NCBI GenBank assembly: GCA_950295325.1
Contig: OX485804.1
Coordinates: forward strand, 60,232,533-60,296,532
Source: Polytrichum commune
Taxonomy: Eukaryota; Streptophyta; Polytrichopsida; Polytrichales; Polytrichaceae
Direction of reading: 5' to 3'
Length of the DNA stretch: 64,000 nt
Below are positions 48,399 through 60,069 of the stretch, in pieces. Within the stretch, counting starts at the first letter, position 1. Each line of letters starts with the position of its first letter. The notes under the pieces are model-generated. The model was not told the origin of the DNA. It saw nothing but the letters and a program-made list of their open reading frames with translations, and ran no database searches. Made by a program: the position numbers and the translations under genes.

Positions 48399-51265
48399 GT
48401 GGGATCAGTAGGTACAAAGTTTTTGAGGTCCCAACATATGGGTGAGCTAATCTTTACTAAATGGCATGATACCTATACTCCTTGTTAATGGATTTTCGCA
48501 CTCCTTCCTTGCTCCATATACTAGTTCGCCGCTAGTCACATTCAAGCCTTGCATAAACACTTCCCAAGCTAGTTCCTTATCCCTAAACATCTCCTTTGAT
48601 GTATAATCCCCTAAAACTTCCGTTTAATGCTGGAAAACATGCCCTGGACACTACCTATCAGCTCACGTTTTTGGTCAGATTGGCCAACTACCGGGGGTCG
48701 TTTCCACAATATAAGCTTGGATTTGCCATCTCTAACTTCCTACCAACCTACAGTAGAGTTTTCGGGCCATTTTGACCACTTTCATATTTCAAACCAGCTC
48801 ACATTTTTGGTCAGATCCGCCAACTTCTGGAGGTGGTTTTCGCAAACTGAGTTTGCATCTGACCTCTCTAACCTTCTACCAACCTATGGTACATTTTTAA
48901 GGTCATTCTAACTACTTGCTTTGGACATCCTCCCATGAGCGTCACGTCCATGCATACCCACGCTTTCTACTTTGTAATGCATTCCTTGGTACTACATCAC
49001 AAGTTGTCTGATGCACATTTTCAATAACACATTCAACTCCTTTGTCTTGTCACCACTAGGACTATGTTAGCTTCCAAGAAGATCAGTGATAGGAAAACAC
49101 CAGCAATGAATCTACTCTCAATCCCTCTTTCAACATTTTTTTACTTGTTTTTCCATGACAGTGGTTTTGTCTGGACTGCAATACACTTCTAGGATGCCAC
49201 CCGTCCAGATCTAAAATTCACAAGCATACATATCTTCTCTAAGAGTCTAAGCTATCTCCACATATGTGTACTAAGAGCGCCAAAAGGCTATAGGACAATC
49301 CTTATATACTTCAAAACAACTACCACTAGGTGGATCAACTTGGTAGGTTGCCACCCTGCCAAAACACTGCAACTAGATGTCCTGACGCGTTCCGGCCCTC
49401 TGTCTAGTTCATGACCAGCTAGCACATTGAGGTCATAAGAAACAATCAACTAGTAAAAGACTCCCAATGCCATTTTAATAACTTTGGACCCACAAGTCAT
49501 TTTCTGATCACCTAAATCACTATATTCATTAATTTGGGATTTTTTCGGCATTTTGAGACAGTTACAAATATAAGAACATGGATAAAATCACACAGATATT
49601 GGAGAATGTTGTAAGATGCAAATACTTTGAAGCGGGTGTTCATATCAAGAACCCAATTAAGAACTCATATCAAGATGGTTTAGGTAGGACGACCCAAACA
49701 TTAGACCATGTTGTTGTGGTCCATATATTAATTTGAAATAAGAGAAAGTCTCGAATTAACGAATATAGTAAGTTATTAACACCAAATACTTACTACTACT
49801 GATAGACAATCCAATAGTAAAACATTAAAAACCAACCAATGGACGTTCTAACAATTTATTGTAGTAGGGGCAGATTTGACGTCAACTAGTAAACTGGCAT
49901 TTTTTTCCCTTTTGACAATTTGTGACCAACTAGTCAATTTTTGACAACTTAAAACATAGTGCTAAATTCTACCTTAACACTCCTACTAAGTGGGTGGCTT
50001 GGGTGGGGCTTAAGAGCATGTTCATGAGTTGTACATCTAACGCTATCTTCTTATCATTTCAAATTTAGGATCGTTATATAAATAGATAGATAGTATCATT
50101 TTGGGACACTTTCGTTGAGGTTGAGAAGAATCTTGTTTCCTAGTAATGACATATATAGTATAGGTGCGTATTCCCAATGAGGATCCCATCAACAATCTAT
50201 AGGGTGCCATATGATAGTTTAGTTTTTGATTATAAACAAACCCAAGGAAACACTTAGGGACGACTCAGAAGATGATTTTGGGTAACATCTAGGTGTCACA
50301 AATAAGTTTTATAAGAGCAAATACAAGGTTATTTCGTTTTATTTCCGGTTTAGAGCAACAATGAGATCATAACAAAAAGGGGAAACTTAAATATCTCTCT
50401 AGAACAATATATACAATTGTGGCGGTCTCTCATCTCACTCTAATTATCCAGGCAATAGTCTGGCACTGAATTCATTTTAAGGGGACCAAGTGCGGTGCAC
50501 AAGCATAGGCATAACCATCGTCAATTGTCTTGTAGGAAATATCCCATTTGTGTCTCTTTACCAAAGCCAAGGGCGCTTTGGCATAGTCAATAGTCTTGTA
50601 TTGATTAATTCCATTTAATAGAACTTAAAATGTCAATATAAATACCCTTCCGGAATTCTTAGTCCCTCTTAGCTAATTTAGATTTTAGTGATACAGTCAG
50701 ACCATGGGCTTTTACTTGAACTCTGTTGGCCTTCTCATTGTTTGGCTACCGAGACTCTCCATCTTCCTAGGTTTGACCTTTCGGCTCCTTCCTGCCAAGG
50801 GTCAGCAAACCACTTCTGCCTATCTTGGAAAATTCAGGGCTATGGTCTCACCATATTCTTTTGTATGAAGGCCAAAAGCCTCAATCGATTCAAACATAAC
50901 CTATCACTAAGTAGCAACTTCAACAAGTAAAGGCCCATCCAATTATTCATGTGCCCTAAACCCTGTGCTTTTTTAAATTTCATTTTTACTTGAAGTTGCT
51001 TGTAGATGTTTTATAAAAGTTGAATAAATTGAATATCAAATTTCAATATGACATGATTGATATCACAACTATTAGTGCAACCATCGATATCACTATTTTT
51101 TATTTTTTAAAACCGGGAACGGACCTATATTTGGTCGTGCAAGCAAGAATTTGGAGAAATTCTTGAGGGAATTTGCACGAAATCTTCAATTGAGTTATGA
51201 AAACCATACATGAGATCATATTATTCATGCATTGGCAATTGATGGGCCAATGAACTACAACAATG
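48399..51265. other. Intergenic, nothing recognised
   Basis: No gene supported. A diverged duplication is visible at 48656-48745 and 48790-48880 (AGCTCACRTTTTTGGTCAGA, then GGTYGTTTYC-CAA and ACTTTCTACCAACCTAC-like text). Confidence 0.45.
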
Positions 51266-51269
51266 CATA

Positions 51270-51825
51270 CTATTGGGTGCATCTTATGTGCAAATAGTTG
51301 TTCATGCTTTGAATGATCATTTCCCAGATCTTCCAGGATTCAATGCAGCCAAACTTTTCAGCCCTTGTGATAATCCAAGCAATGATAGTGACCAAATCAC
51401 AGATACCAAGTTGTGGCTTGAAAGGATATTGTTGAAATTTCAATACACCAAAGAAGAAAGTGACATGTGTAAGGGAGAACTTCTTGAATTTATGGAGACA
51501 CTTCAACATGAGTGTGAGACCAAAATGATATTTGAGGCTTGGTGCATATGTGGTAGCAATTTGGAATGGCTTACAAATTGGCCTAAACCTATGCAACTTT
51601 GGTAGAAAATCATACTCAATTCATCAAGTATAGCTATTTGTGAGAGAGGATTTTCCAAACAAAATGCAATCAAAAGTCACTTGCGCAATAGGTTGAAACT
51701 TGAAGACCCTTGATGCTCTTATGCGGGTCTCTCTTTGTGGGCTTGAAGTGGATGCAATGGATTGGGCTACCATCTTCAACATTTGGAGAAACATGCGAAA
51801 CCAAAGGGTGCTTACACTCGATTGA
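51270..51825 (+). pseudogene. hAT transposase remnant, ZNF862-like type, C-terminal part
   Basis: An open frame carries LGASYVQIVVHALNDHFPDL, GFNAAKLFSPCD and KGELLEFMETLQHECETKM. It breaks and continues in the dimerisation region as SIAICERGFSKQNAIKSHLR, NRLKLE, then after a frameshift near 51708 LDALMRVSLCGLEVDAMDW and a stop at about 51825. The ERGFSKQN...R..L...LDALMR pattern is the hAT C-terminal dimerisation motif. A relative is at 61870-62750 (-). Confidence 0.72.
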
Positions 51826-51830
51826 TATTT

Positions 51831-53090
51831 TTTTGTTACAAATCAAGATTGTATTTTGATTATTCAAAATATTAATTTATCTAAAACATTGTGTAACCCA
51901 AGATTGTGGTGACATTTTAGAATAAAATGTATATGTCGATTGACATTTATTTTTGTTTTTGAGAACATCGCGTGACACTTTGGATTTGAAGTTCAAATTC
52001 AAATGAAATTAGTCAAACATACACATTGCTCTTCACCCGTTCCAAGGATGAGTGAAGCTAGGACATGAGCATGAGCATGAGCAAGCCCTATCACCAACTT
52101 TTTCAGACCTACCCATGATTTTTGAACACCAAAATTTGCATATATAAATACTTTCTAATCAAGATTGCTAAATTGTTTTTGGTGGACACCTCTGCCTCTA
52201 GATCCTTAGGTCCTTATAACCAAGGGTCAAAACCCTATAACCGAGGGTCTGACATGAGCATGAGCATGCTCATGTCAGGGCGCTCATGGAATAGCAACCC
52301 CCTTCCAAGGATATTGTAGAGCAGAGGAAGATGCCCATGGCTGTACATACAATGCCTCATATCTTCTCAGCCTGGTTGTCGGGATCTCTCTAGTGCTCAT
52401 CATAATGAATTTTGTTCTAATTCCCTGCAACATTATAAAGAGCGCGCCTCTCCCTGGTCGCACCTGCTTCAAACATTTCGCAAAGAGTACGGGTGATGTA
52501 CTCCTGCTCTCTCTCTCTCTCTAGCTCTTGCCCCAAAATGTGCAATGTGTGATCTTCCCAGGGTTGTCTTTTCTTTGAGGCGATCCCAATGGGCCAAAGG
52601 CCTTGCATCATAAACTAAAATAAAAAAAATGACATTGGTGTGTGTACGTTTGTACGCTGATGTGTATGGGAGCCTATTTTTGTTTTGACTCTTGTGAGAT
52701 TACTTGGTGGTATGGGCGTTGTCCTTGGCTTGGTGGGTCCAGTGGGTTGTTTGTGATGGGGTGGGTGGTTATAACTTCTTGCCAAGGGTGAAAAAAAACC
52801 AATTTTTTTGGCCGATGCATTGGGTTTTTGGTTTTTAATGCAAACAACCCGATTTTTGTGAATAAATCCATGGTTTTGTTCTAGCACTTGGCACTTGATG
52901 TTCGGCACCATCATTGGCGAATATTGGGTCCTCTACCCTGTAATCTCAACTAACCTGCAATAAAACCGAATAAAACCAGATTTTGCTAGACCTCAGATGA
53001 CTGGGGTTTTAAAAATAACTACGAAAAATCCAACTGTAAAAAACCGCGTGGTGCTAGCCTTGCTTCGTACGTGGCGGTGTTTCGCGTTTG
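51831..53090. other. Intergenic, nothing recognised
   Basis: Contains a short GAGCAT repeat near 52067 and 52255 and a CT tract at 52507-52522. No gene supported. Confidence 0.45.
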
Positions 53091-53094
53091 AGGG

Positions 53095-53215
53095 GCCCCA
53101 CCTCCCCTTGATATGGGCGTGTTTTCTTGGTTCTCAATTCACTTGGCGTTGGCGATGTTGGCATTCTGTTTCAGAATGTTTTTTTTTTTTTAAAAGAAAA
53201 AGAAGAAGGAAAAAA
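53095..53215 (+). repeat. A-tailed retroelement 3' end, copy 2
   Basis: CCTCCCCTTGATATGGGCGT, TTTTCTTGGTTCTCAATTCA, TTGGCGTTGGC, GTTGGCATTCTGTTTC, then T-run and AAAAGAAAAAGAAGAAGG. Matches 63285-63395 over about 85 bp. Confidence 0.6.
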
Positions 53216-53645
53216 GGGAATCCGTTTATCCATACCTAAGGCCTTGTGTCCATATACATAAACTTGAAGAAAAGAGCACATGCCCAAGCAACGAACTTGA
53301 ATGCTCTAAGACTATCATTCGTGTTGGCATGATAGCTTTGCATTTAGCATGCAAGGGAAAAATATTATTGAGCGAACTAAATGACAAGTGTCATTTGTGT
53401 ACACTTTAATCAACTTGTAGACCATTGTGTAACATAGGCATGTACTCATGACATTATTGAATAACATACTGATGCCAAGATATTGGTAAGCACACTTGAC
53501 CACCAAGTGTCATGAGGTGACACATATGGTGAAGTCGTTAATCATCAATGTAACCGAGCATACGCCTCAAATTAGGGTAAGTGGCATTATTACGCATGTG
53601 ACACTAAGCACCATGAATGGCGTAGTGATCACCCTCCCTACATGT

Positions 53646-54760
53646 ATCCCAAATTCTAATATTTATGTTGATGATGTTCTTCTACTCTCTAGATCAAGCG
53701 CAGGCCTAGAAAGACTTTTGGACAAGCTATATGAGTTTTGGACTTCTTCTAGCCTTGAAGTCATTCTAGCTAAGACTAAATCATGATATTTGGCTACAAC
53801 AAAAAGAAATTAAACCAAGAGGCATTTTACCTAGACAAGGACCAAATTGAGATTACCCATGAATACAAATACCTTGGGATTGATTTTTATTCACATGGTT
53901 GATTTGAGCCATCCAGTAAAAGATATGAAAGCCTTGATGGGAACTTTAAGGAAAGAAGCGACAGTTGGCACCACATGTTGGGAACTCAAATCTCACCTAC
54001 TCAAGGCTTTAGTGCTTCATACTTTCAGGTCTGAAATTTGGGGAGGCAACTTGGAAAACTCTCATTGGAAAGGTCTTTGAGAAGGGCATGAAGATGCATA
54101 CAATGTGGCACATCAAAGTGTGTTCAACTACTAATTATATCTTACTGGCCAAATTCGAAGAACTTCCATTAGAATTATACGCTCTCAAGCTTACTACGGG
54201 TTTTCAACAATGGCATGCCCACATATCCCCCTCTTGGCTAGTTGGTAAAGTAGCCTTGCTATCCCAACACATGGCCAAACAAGGATTTAACACTGGGTAA
54301 GAATTGACAACCATGTGGAAGACATCATGGGGTTTATCTCATTGGGAAACCCATGACAACCCAACCACATCAAAAAAAATAAAAACACATGATGATATGA
54401 AGAAGGTTTTCCTTGCTAAAGAGTGGAACTCTTTCCATCTTTATGGGAAAAAACTATATTACCTCCACCTTAATGATTTTCTTAAATACGAATGTGAATT
54501 GTACTTTAAGCAACCATTGGCTCCACCACAACGCAAGATCATTGTTGTCTACCGCACCCTGAACCATAGACTTACCATTGACATTGGATGATGGACGATT
54601 ATCCCTATCTCTAGAGATACTAGATTATGCCACTTTTGCTCCTATAGTGCAGTTGAAAATGAGACACATGTCGTGTTGGAATGTCCCCTATCCAACCCCA
54701 TTATAGATAAGTGTCCATCACTATGTGAAAACATAGTTTCAGGGAGCCTCAAGTCTTTCT
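53646..54760 (+). pseudogene. LINE reverse transcriptase, 5'-truncated and frameshifted
   Basis: Starts inside the RT domain at NSNIYVDDVLLLS (catalytic Asp pair). A frameshift near 53785 leads to YKYLGIDFYSHG; further shifts give the LINE connection region (WELKSHLLKALVLHTFRSEI, LLAKFEELPLELYALKLTTG). It ends with a zf-RVT-type finger at 54610-54700: RLCHFCSYSAVENETHVVLE followed by CP. At least four frame changes or stops. LINEs of this kind could supply the enzyme that moves SINEs such as the one at 34852. Confidence 0.85.
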
Positions 54761-55300
54761 TTCAATTAGGCCAACAAATTATCATTAGCCTCTACTCACG
54801 GAGGCTACCACACTCTGCCACCCTTAAAAATTAGCTAGTTAGAAACCATCCTAATGTAATTTCAATTCCATTAACCTTTTCAGCCCCCCGGACCCAGACT
54901 ATAGAATCAATTTCATTTCATTCCAATCCTAGGTGAATGCCTCATCCCGTGTTCCTTAATTGTGCTTCCCTGTACTGGATTGTACGTACCTTTCGCATGG
55001 AAGCTGACAATCGTCAACTCAGAGCCAGTGATCCGGGAGTTTTTTGGGCGTACAGTCTAACCTTGATAATATCACACCATCCGTTTCACCATAAAGTGTG
55101 ATATAAACAAGGTGTGACATATTTGATAATGTCACATTTTGAAGATTTGTGCATAATGTGATATTATCAAAAAAAAAAAGGGTAGAAAATCAAAATGAAA
55201 TTACAATGTAAAAAAAAAAAAAAAAAAAAAAAAAACACAAGACTTCAATGTTTTTGAATGTAAAATATAATTCAAAATTGTGAATAACAACATGAGCACA

Positions 55301-56497
55301 TCACAATGTGTCATTGAGATCAGGTAAAGACCTCTCACTAGAGACAAAGAAGCTTCTAATGTCACATTGTTTTAGTGATGTTAAATGTCCAACACCAATT
55401 CTAATGAGTTTGTCATGGATGTTTTCCATTCCTAACAACTCATGAGTGTTGAAAATCTGAGAACCTTGGCTAGCCATAAAATTCAAAACATCTTTAGCAT
55501 ATTTTTGTGCATCGCTTAGCTTCACTACTTTAGACTCATCATCATTGCTATTAACAATCAATGGGTCTTCTTCCATGGAATCAAGTACATGTTCGCCATC
55601 TTGCACTAATTGCACAAGCTCCTCAGTAGAATATTCCACCTCAAAATCATCTTCACCTTCCATGTTTATGTACTCTAAAGGACTAAGCTTTTCTATAGGC
55701 TTGCCTTCAACATCCAAACCCAAATTCAATGCGGCGATGAGATTGCCCAATTCCAAATCTGCTTCCTCCATTTTGGACTTCATACGTTCATCAGAATTGT
55801 TGATATCTGCATTCCACGCTGCAGGCAATATGGCAGACTTTCTCCAACAATTTCTAATGGTTTGATCATCTAATTCATGCCATGCCGCCACACACCATAG
55901 CATTGCTTGAAATAGATCAACATTCAGTTTCCCCAAATCTTCATTTGAGTTATCAATTTGTTGCAAAGTCCAGGCAACAAGCTTGCGTTTATAGCACATT
56001 TTGAATGTTGCAATCACTCCTTGATCCAAAGGCTGAACAACTGAAGTCACATTTGGTGGAAGAAACAATATAGTGATATGGGAGAGTACAAAAGCATTAA
56101 ATCCATCTATAACTTTTTTGACCTCACCATGAATATCATGGCTTCCTGCATTATCCATAATAATGCAAATTTTTCTATCTTGCAATGCCATTCTTCGGTT
56201 CTCACTCTTCACCCAATGTGTAAAAGCATCACCATTCATCCATGCTGAATTGTTAGAATAATAGTGTACTATACTATTTGGATCAAACTTCCGAGGAAAG
56301 CATCTGGGACGTGTTGATTTGTGAATGAAAACAAGCTTCAATCGCTCCTTCCCTAAGATATTAGTGCAAAGCCCCAATGTCACACGGTCCTTCTTCTTTT
56401 TATTTCCTTTTGCCTTCCCAATATTCAAAGTCTTGCAAGGAGAGGCTTTATAATACAAACCTGTCTCATCAAAATTGAAGATGTCTTCAGGATCTTA
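55301..56497 (-). pseudogene. Tigger/pogo-like DDE transposase lacking its N-terminal DNA-binding domain
   Basis: Open from 56497 to the stop at 55301. Catalytic Asp residues: FNFDETGLYYK at the start, IIMDNAGSH (second) and TSVVQPLDQGVIATF (third), the DDE_1/CENP-B-Tigger pattern. Numbered from the TTG codon at 56458, the second and third are residues 102 and 145. The acidic C-terminal region ends KQCDIRSFFVSSERSLPD plus a short tail; Q-C-D-I-R-S-F-F is a canonical PCNA-interacting (PIP) box. Drosophila Pogo transposase is known to bind PCNA through such a box. The N-terminal HTH/CENPB domains are missing, so this copy is not expected to bind its own termini. The same C-terminus is kept at 39895-40461. 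Confidence 0.86.
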
Positions 56498-56875
56498 CTA
56501 GATTCTCCTATGCGACTATTGACTATAGAAACAGTGAAGACCGTGCCACATATCTTGAGATTTCTACATTGCAAACCAATTGAACTAATTTAGCTTAAGT
56601 CGACACTACTCTGTACCAGCTCAGCTAAACCGTAGAACTTAACATCCTAAATTACTTCACACAAGCTGAAACCCTCAAAGACACATAGGTGAACACATGT
56701 GACGGAAGGTGGGGTGCATAGAGGCCAAGAAGTCTTGGCAGTGCCGTCAAAGACAACACCTTTGAGTGCCGTGTATAGACAACACCGTTCAGGGTTGGTG
56801 CACAGAGGCGGCTCATGACCCTTTGAATAACATTGCATTTATCACAGGGGTGGCTCATGACCCTTTTGGCTACTA
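56498..56875. repeat. Sequence replacing the 5' half of the Tigger-like gene
   Basis: Starts with the dispersed repeat also at 17727-17800. Further on GGCTCATGACCCTTT occurs twice (56812, 56851). It ends where a tandem pair (CATCCAACCATCACATACAA, 56886 and 56913) and the terminal region begin. Confidence 0.6.
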
Positions 56876-57112
56876 CAATATGTCCATCCAACCATCACAT
56901 ACAATCCATACATCCAACCATCACATACAATCCATCCATATTTGATATTATCACATTTACACTACGGATTTTGGAAAAAAATAGTGACATTAACAAGGGT
57001 GATAGGGATAATAACGAGGGAGTTTTACACTAAGAAAATCGGTTTCAAACTTTTAGGTGACAGTATCAAGGTGTCCCATTAACAAGGGTGACATTATCAA
57101 GGTTAGACTGTA

Positions 57113-57725
57113 CTAATTGGCTGAGATCCTAGTGTTTGCAAGTCCAACCGGTTACATGTTGACATCCTCCGGTTTTCCTTTATGAAGTTGGGGTATATTC
57201 TTCTATAGATTCCTCTAAAATGATGCGTAATTTTCCTGCAGTCCTGAGTAACTTCAACTGTGATTTCTCAAACTCAACCGGTTATGTATTAGGTGATCGT
57301 TTTATTGGAAAGGTTATCGGTGCAGAACCGGTTATGTCAAGGTGGCGAGCCCGCGAGGGCGAGCCAACTGGACAGAACCTGTTTTGCACTGATGACCGGT
57401 TCCAATAAAACGATTACCTAACGTAACCGGTTGGCCGCTTTGTTGAGCCACGCAGGTGACCTAAACAGTGGGTCACCTGTTGAAATTTGAGCATCCTTAA
57501 AATGCCACGTGTCGGAATAGTTCTCATATTCATTTCAAATTGCTTATAACCGGCTTTAAGTGATTATGTAATCTGTCTATATCCACTTTAGACCATAACC
57601 GGCTGGGATGTTGAGGTTATCGTCTGCAAACCTGTGTGCTCATAGCCAATCGTGTAGTGCCACCTCGGCGAAACAAAGCGGCCAACCGGTTACATCATCT
57701 GTAACTAACTGCCAGTTCTTCCCGA
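57113..57725 (+). repeat. AACCGGTT repeat copy I, interrupted by a palindromic insertion
   Basis: The left part (57120-57283) follows the family to CTCAAACTCAACCGGTTA. The expected right end (AACCGGTTACATCATCTGTA, ACTAACTGCC) appears only at 57682-57725. The 400 bp between contain two inverted pairs. One is TTAGGTGATCGTTTTATTGG near 57290 against its inverse at 57400-57420. The other is GGTTGGCCGCTTTGTT near 57429 against its inverse near 57673. Confidence 0.7.
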
Positions 57726-57867
57726 TCACAGCTCTAAACTGGTGCCAGGGATTCAAAGGATTCGTTTATGGATTGAAAGAAGTAGAACACATACTTTTCC
57801 TTTGCCTCGGGAGGGCTCGTTCGTGTGACAATATTCCTCATGACAAACTTTCCCTTGCAGGTCAATT

Positions 57868-57908
57868 GAAAGAAGAAGAAGAAGAAGAAGAAGAAGAAGA
57901 AGAAGAAG
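57868..57908. repeat. GAA trinucleotide microsatellite
   Basis: About 13 uninterrupted GAA/AGA units. Confidence 0.95.
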
Positions 57909-57909
57909 C

Positions 57910-59385
57910 TTGTTACTCACCACAACCTGGTGGTTTCTTCTGGTGGATTTTATTCTACATGAAGACAGGCAGGCAGCAGACAGACTTGATCTCCCTCCGG
58001 TTGCAACATTTGCTTGTTTATGTTATTTTTAAACCTTGCAAGCAACATGATATTATTAAGCAGTGTGTGCTCGTTTATGTGGGGGCTCCCTAATTACCCC
58101 CGACGAGCGTTGCAAGTGTCAGGCTCGGAGGCCAGGTTCGGTGGGGTTCATTTTTCTGGCCCTCCCCGTTTTAGCCCCTTGGTGATTTTTTTTGAGTTTT
58201 TTTTTGCTAAATTAAGGTCCTGCGGCCCCAAATTACCCTAGGGAGCCCCTTATGAGATCAAATAAGGCCCCACCCAATTAAAAAAATAGGGGGCATGTTT
58301 TATCCCAACCCTGCCACCCCCTCCCAAACCTAGCCTCCGAGCCACGCTCGATGGGGGTTTTTAGGCAGATCCGTTTATGTGGGCCCTGAAAATATAACCA
58401 TTGGGGCAAAAAATGATTCACAAAAAGGAGGAACAACACCTTCGCCGATTAGCCATTGTTGTCCTTCCTTTTTGTGGATCACTCAACGAGGCGGTGTAAG
58501 AAGTGATCCACAAAAAGGGGGGACAACCTTCATCTACAAAAAGAAGATTGTCACCCGCAATAAGGTTGATTTTGTGGTGACCCTCATAGCCCGGCCACAC
58601 CGGCCGGTCCTGGCCCAGCCAGCCGGTGGTCCCATCCAAGGAGACAACGGATTGGGCTGGCTCTCCAGGTGGTGTTGAGGCATGTCCTTGCCCAACACTT
58701 TAAAAGTTAGTTGAGATGACAATACTTGTGAAATTATGCATAAGCGGCATAAAAGAAAATGACCTACCAAACCTGCTTGGCTAGAAGTAGCGGAGAGGTG
58801 CCCCGACTGGCTGGCTACCAAGGGGGTGTCTTGTAGCCAGCCTGCGGAAGCACTTGCCCGACTCTGGATTGTGTGGCTACACTGGCCACCGCCGGTTGCG
58901 GGGGGCCCCAAATTTGTCGGGCTAGCAAATCGGCCGCCTGGCCCCCTTGGTGTGGCCATGCTATCGCCTAGCAATCCAACATCAATGGACTCCCCCCCCC
59001 CCTCGCTTAGTGAAGAGTAAAAGGCTCAATTCTTATAATAACTTTGCGAATTTATGTGGCTTGCATATGAATTTACTATTTTTGAAGTGTTTTTTAAGAC
59101 TATGTATAGGTTTGCTAATCTAGGATTATTTATTTATTTATTAATTCCTTGTCAAGAATGGGCACCTCTACTATACTCCTAACCATTAAGGTCGAGGCAT
59201 TCATAGTCGACCATGTCCATTTAACTGTTGATTAAGGTCATCTAATGTCAAAATAGATGAGATCTATTTTTATTCTAGGCAAACAAAGTTAAAGTTTATG
59301 TGGTGGCAACTTGTGATTGATTACCCCCGTAAGAGTTTTGACAATTGTCATAGCCGAGGAGTAGCATTAAGATAAGCGGTCACAG
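57910..59385. other. Intergenic with a foldback block
   Basis: At 58410-58530, CACAAAAAGGAGGAACAAC, its inverse GTTGTCCTTCCTTTTTGTG and another direct copy (CACAAAAAGGGGGGACAAC) follow one another, so the DNA can fold two ways. A C-run lies at 58989-59000. No gene supported. Confidence 0.5.
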
Positions 59386-59389
59386 GTTA

Positions 59390-59510
59390 ACCTATAGATT
59401 GACTATAGGTAACCCTAAAATTTACACTTTGAAATTTGTAGCAATTTCTAGATTCATGAATTGCTTCCTAAAATAATTTCATTTTCCTTAGAATATGTTT
59501 CTAATTGCAA
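59390..59510. repeat. Dispersed repeat fragment shared with 1415-1545
   Basis: AACCTATAGATTGAC, AAATTTGTAGCAATTTCTAG, ATTCATGAATT and CTTAGAATATGTTTCTAA match the left-side block. Confidence 0.55.
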
Positions 59511-59609
59511 GAAAAATAATTCACTGCTATTACTCCTCCTAAACATATGCACATCTTTTTCTTTTCTTTTCTTTTTAATCAGTTATCAACACCATACAAC
59601 ATTTTGTCA

Positions 59610-59799
59610 AATTAGTGATGGTTACTATTTGGAGTTACGTCTTGCTATAATGTTTATTGACAATATCATTTTCTACCAACTAAGTTATATCATATGCTTT
59701 GGTGTGGATGCTAACTACTTATATTATTTGGGTATAAAATGATACTCTTGGTAAAATGTTATAGCAATGCATAACTCCAAATGGTAAACCATGCTAATT
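59610..59799. mobile_element. MITE 'B', unbroken copy (empty site for the TA-flanked element)
   Basis: 190 bp with inverted ends (AATTAGTGATGGTTACTATT at left; CAAATGGTAAACCATGCTAA at right) and TTGGAGTTACGTCTTGCTAT inside. At 59716-59717 it has one TA where the copy at 8324-8902 holds a 380-bp insertion. Confidence 0.82.
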
Positions 59800-59914
59800 G
59801 CAAAACAATGGAGTGCATGATTCCTTTGAGGTGTTACTAGGATGTGTTACAATGCTCCTTTGAATGGCACTCCCTTTCGACTTGAAGTATTATTAATAGG
59901 TGTACTACACATAA

Positions 59915-60065
59915 CATTATTAAGCAGTGTTTGTTCATTAAGTGAGCCTTAAGAATATAAGCATGGGATGCGAAACCCTACACAAGGACACTCATATTTA
60001 GACTAAGCTCCCAACATCCCATGCTCACATTCCTAGGACCTATAATTGCTTAATAATGGTATGCA
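59915..60065. mobile_element. Foldback element related to 33791-33892
   Basis: Outer arms ATTATTAAGCA and TGCTTAATAAT-like; inner arms GAATATAAGCATGGGATG and CATCCCATGCTCACATTC. Non-coding. Confidence 0.6.
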
Positions 60066-60069
60066 AACA

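Larger units (their letters stand above)
55053..57110 (-). mobile_element. Tigger/pogo-like element with both termini (2058 bp)
   Basis: Termini CAGTCTAACCTTGATAATAT and its inverse (ACATTATCAAGGTTAGACTG), flanked by TA (55051-55052, 57111-57112). It carries most of a DDE transposase on the minus strand. The 5' part of the gene has been replaced by unrelated sequence (56497-56870). The right-hand 210 bp (56900-57110) match the left subterminal part of the derivative at 39683. Confidence 0.9.

Noticed and set aside
58534..58974. 146-codon minus-strand open frame as a gene
   Set aside because: Composition reflects GC-rich repeat sequence; no domain, splice context or family resemblance.
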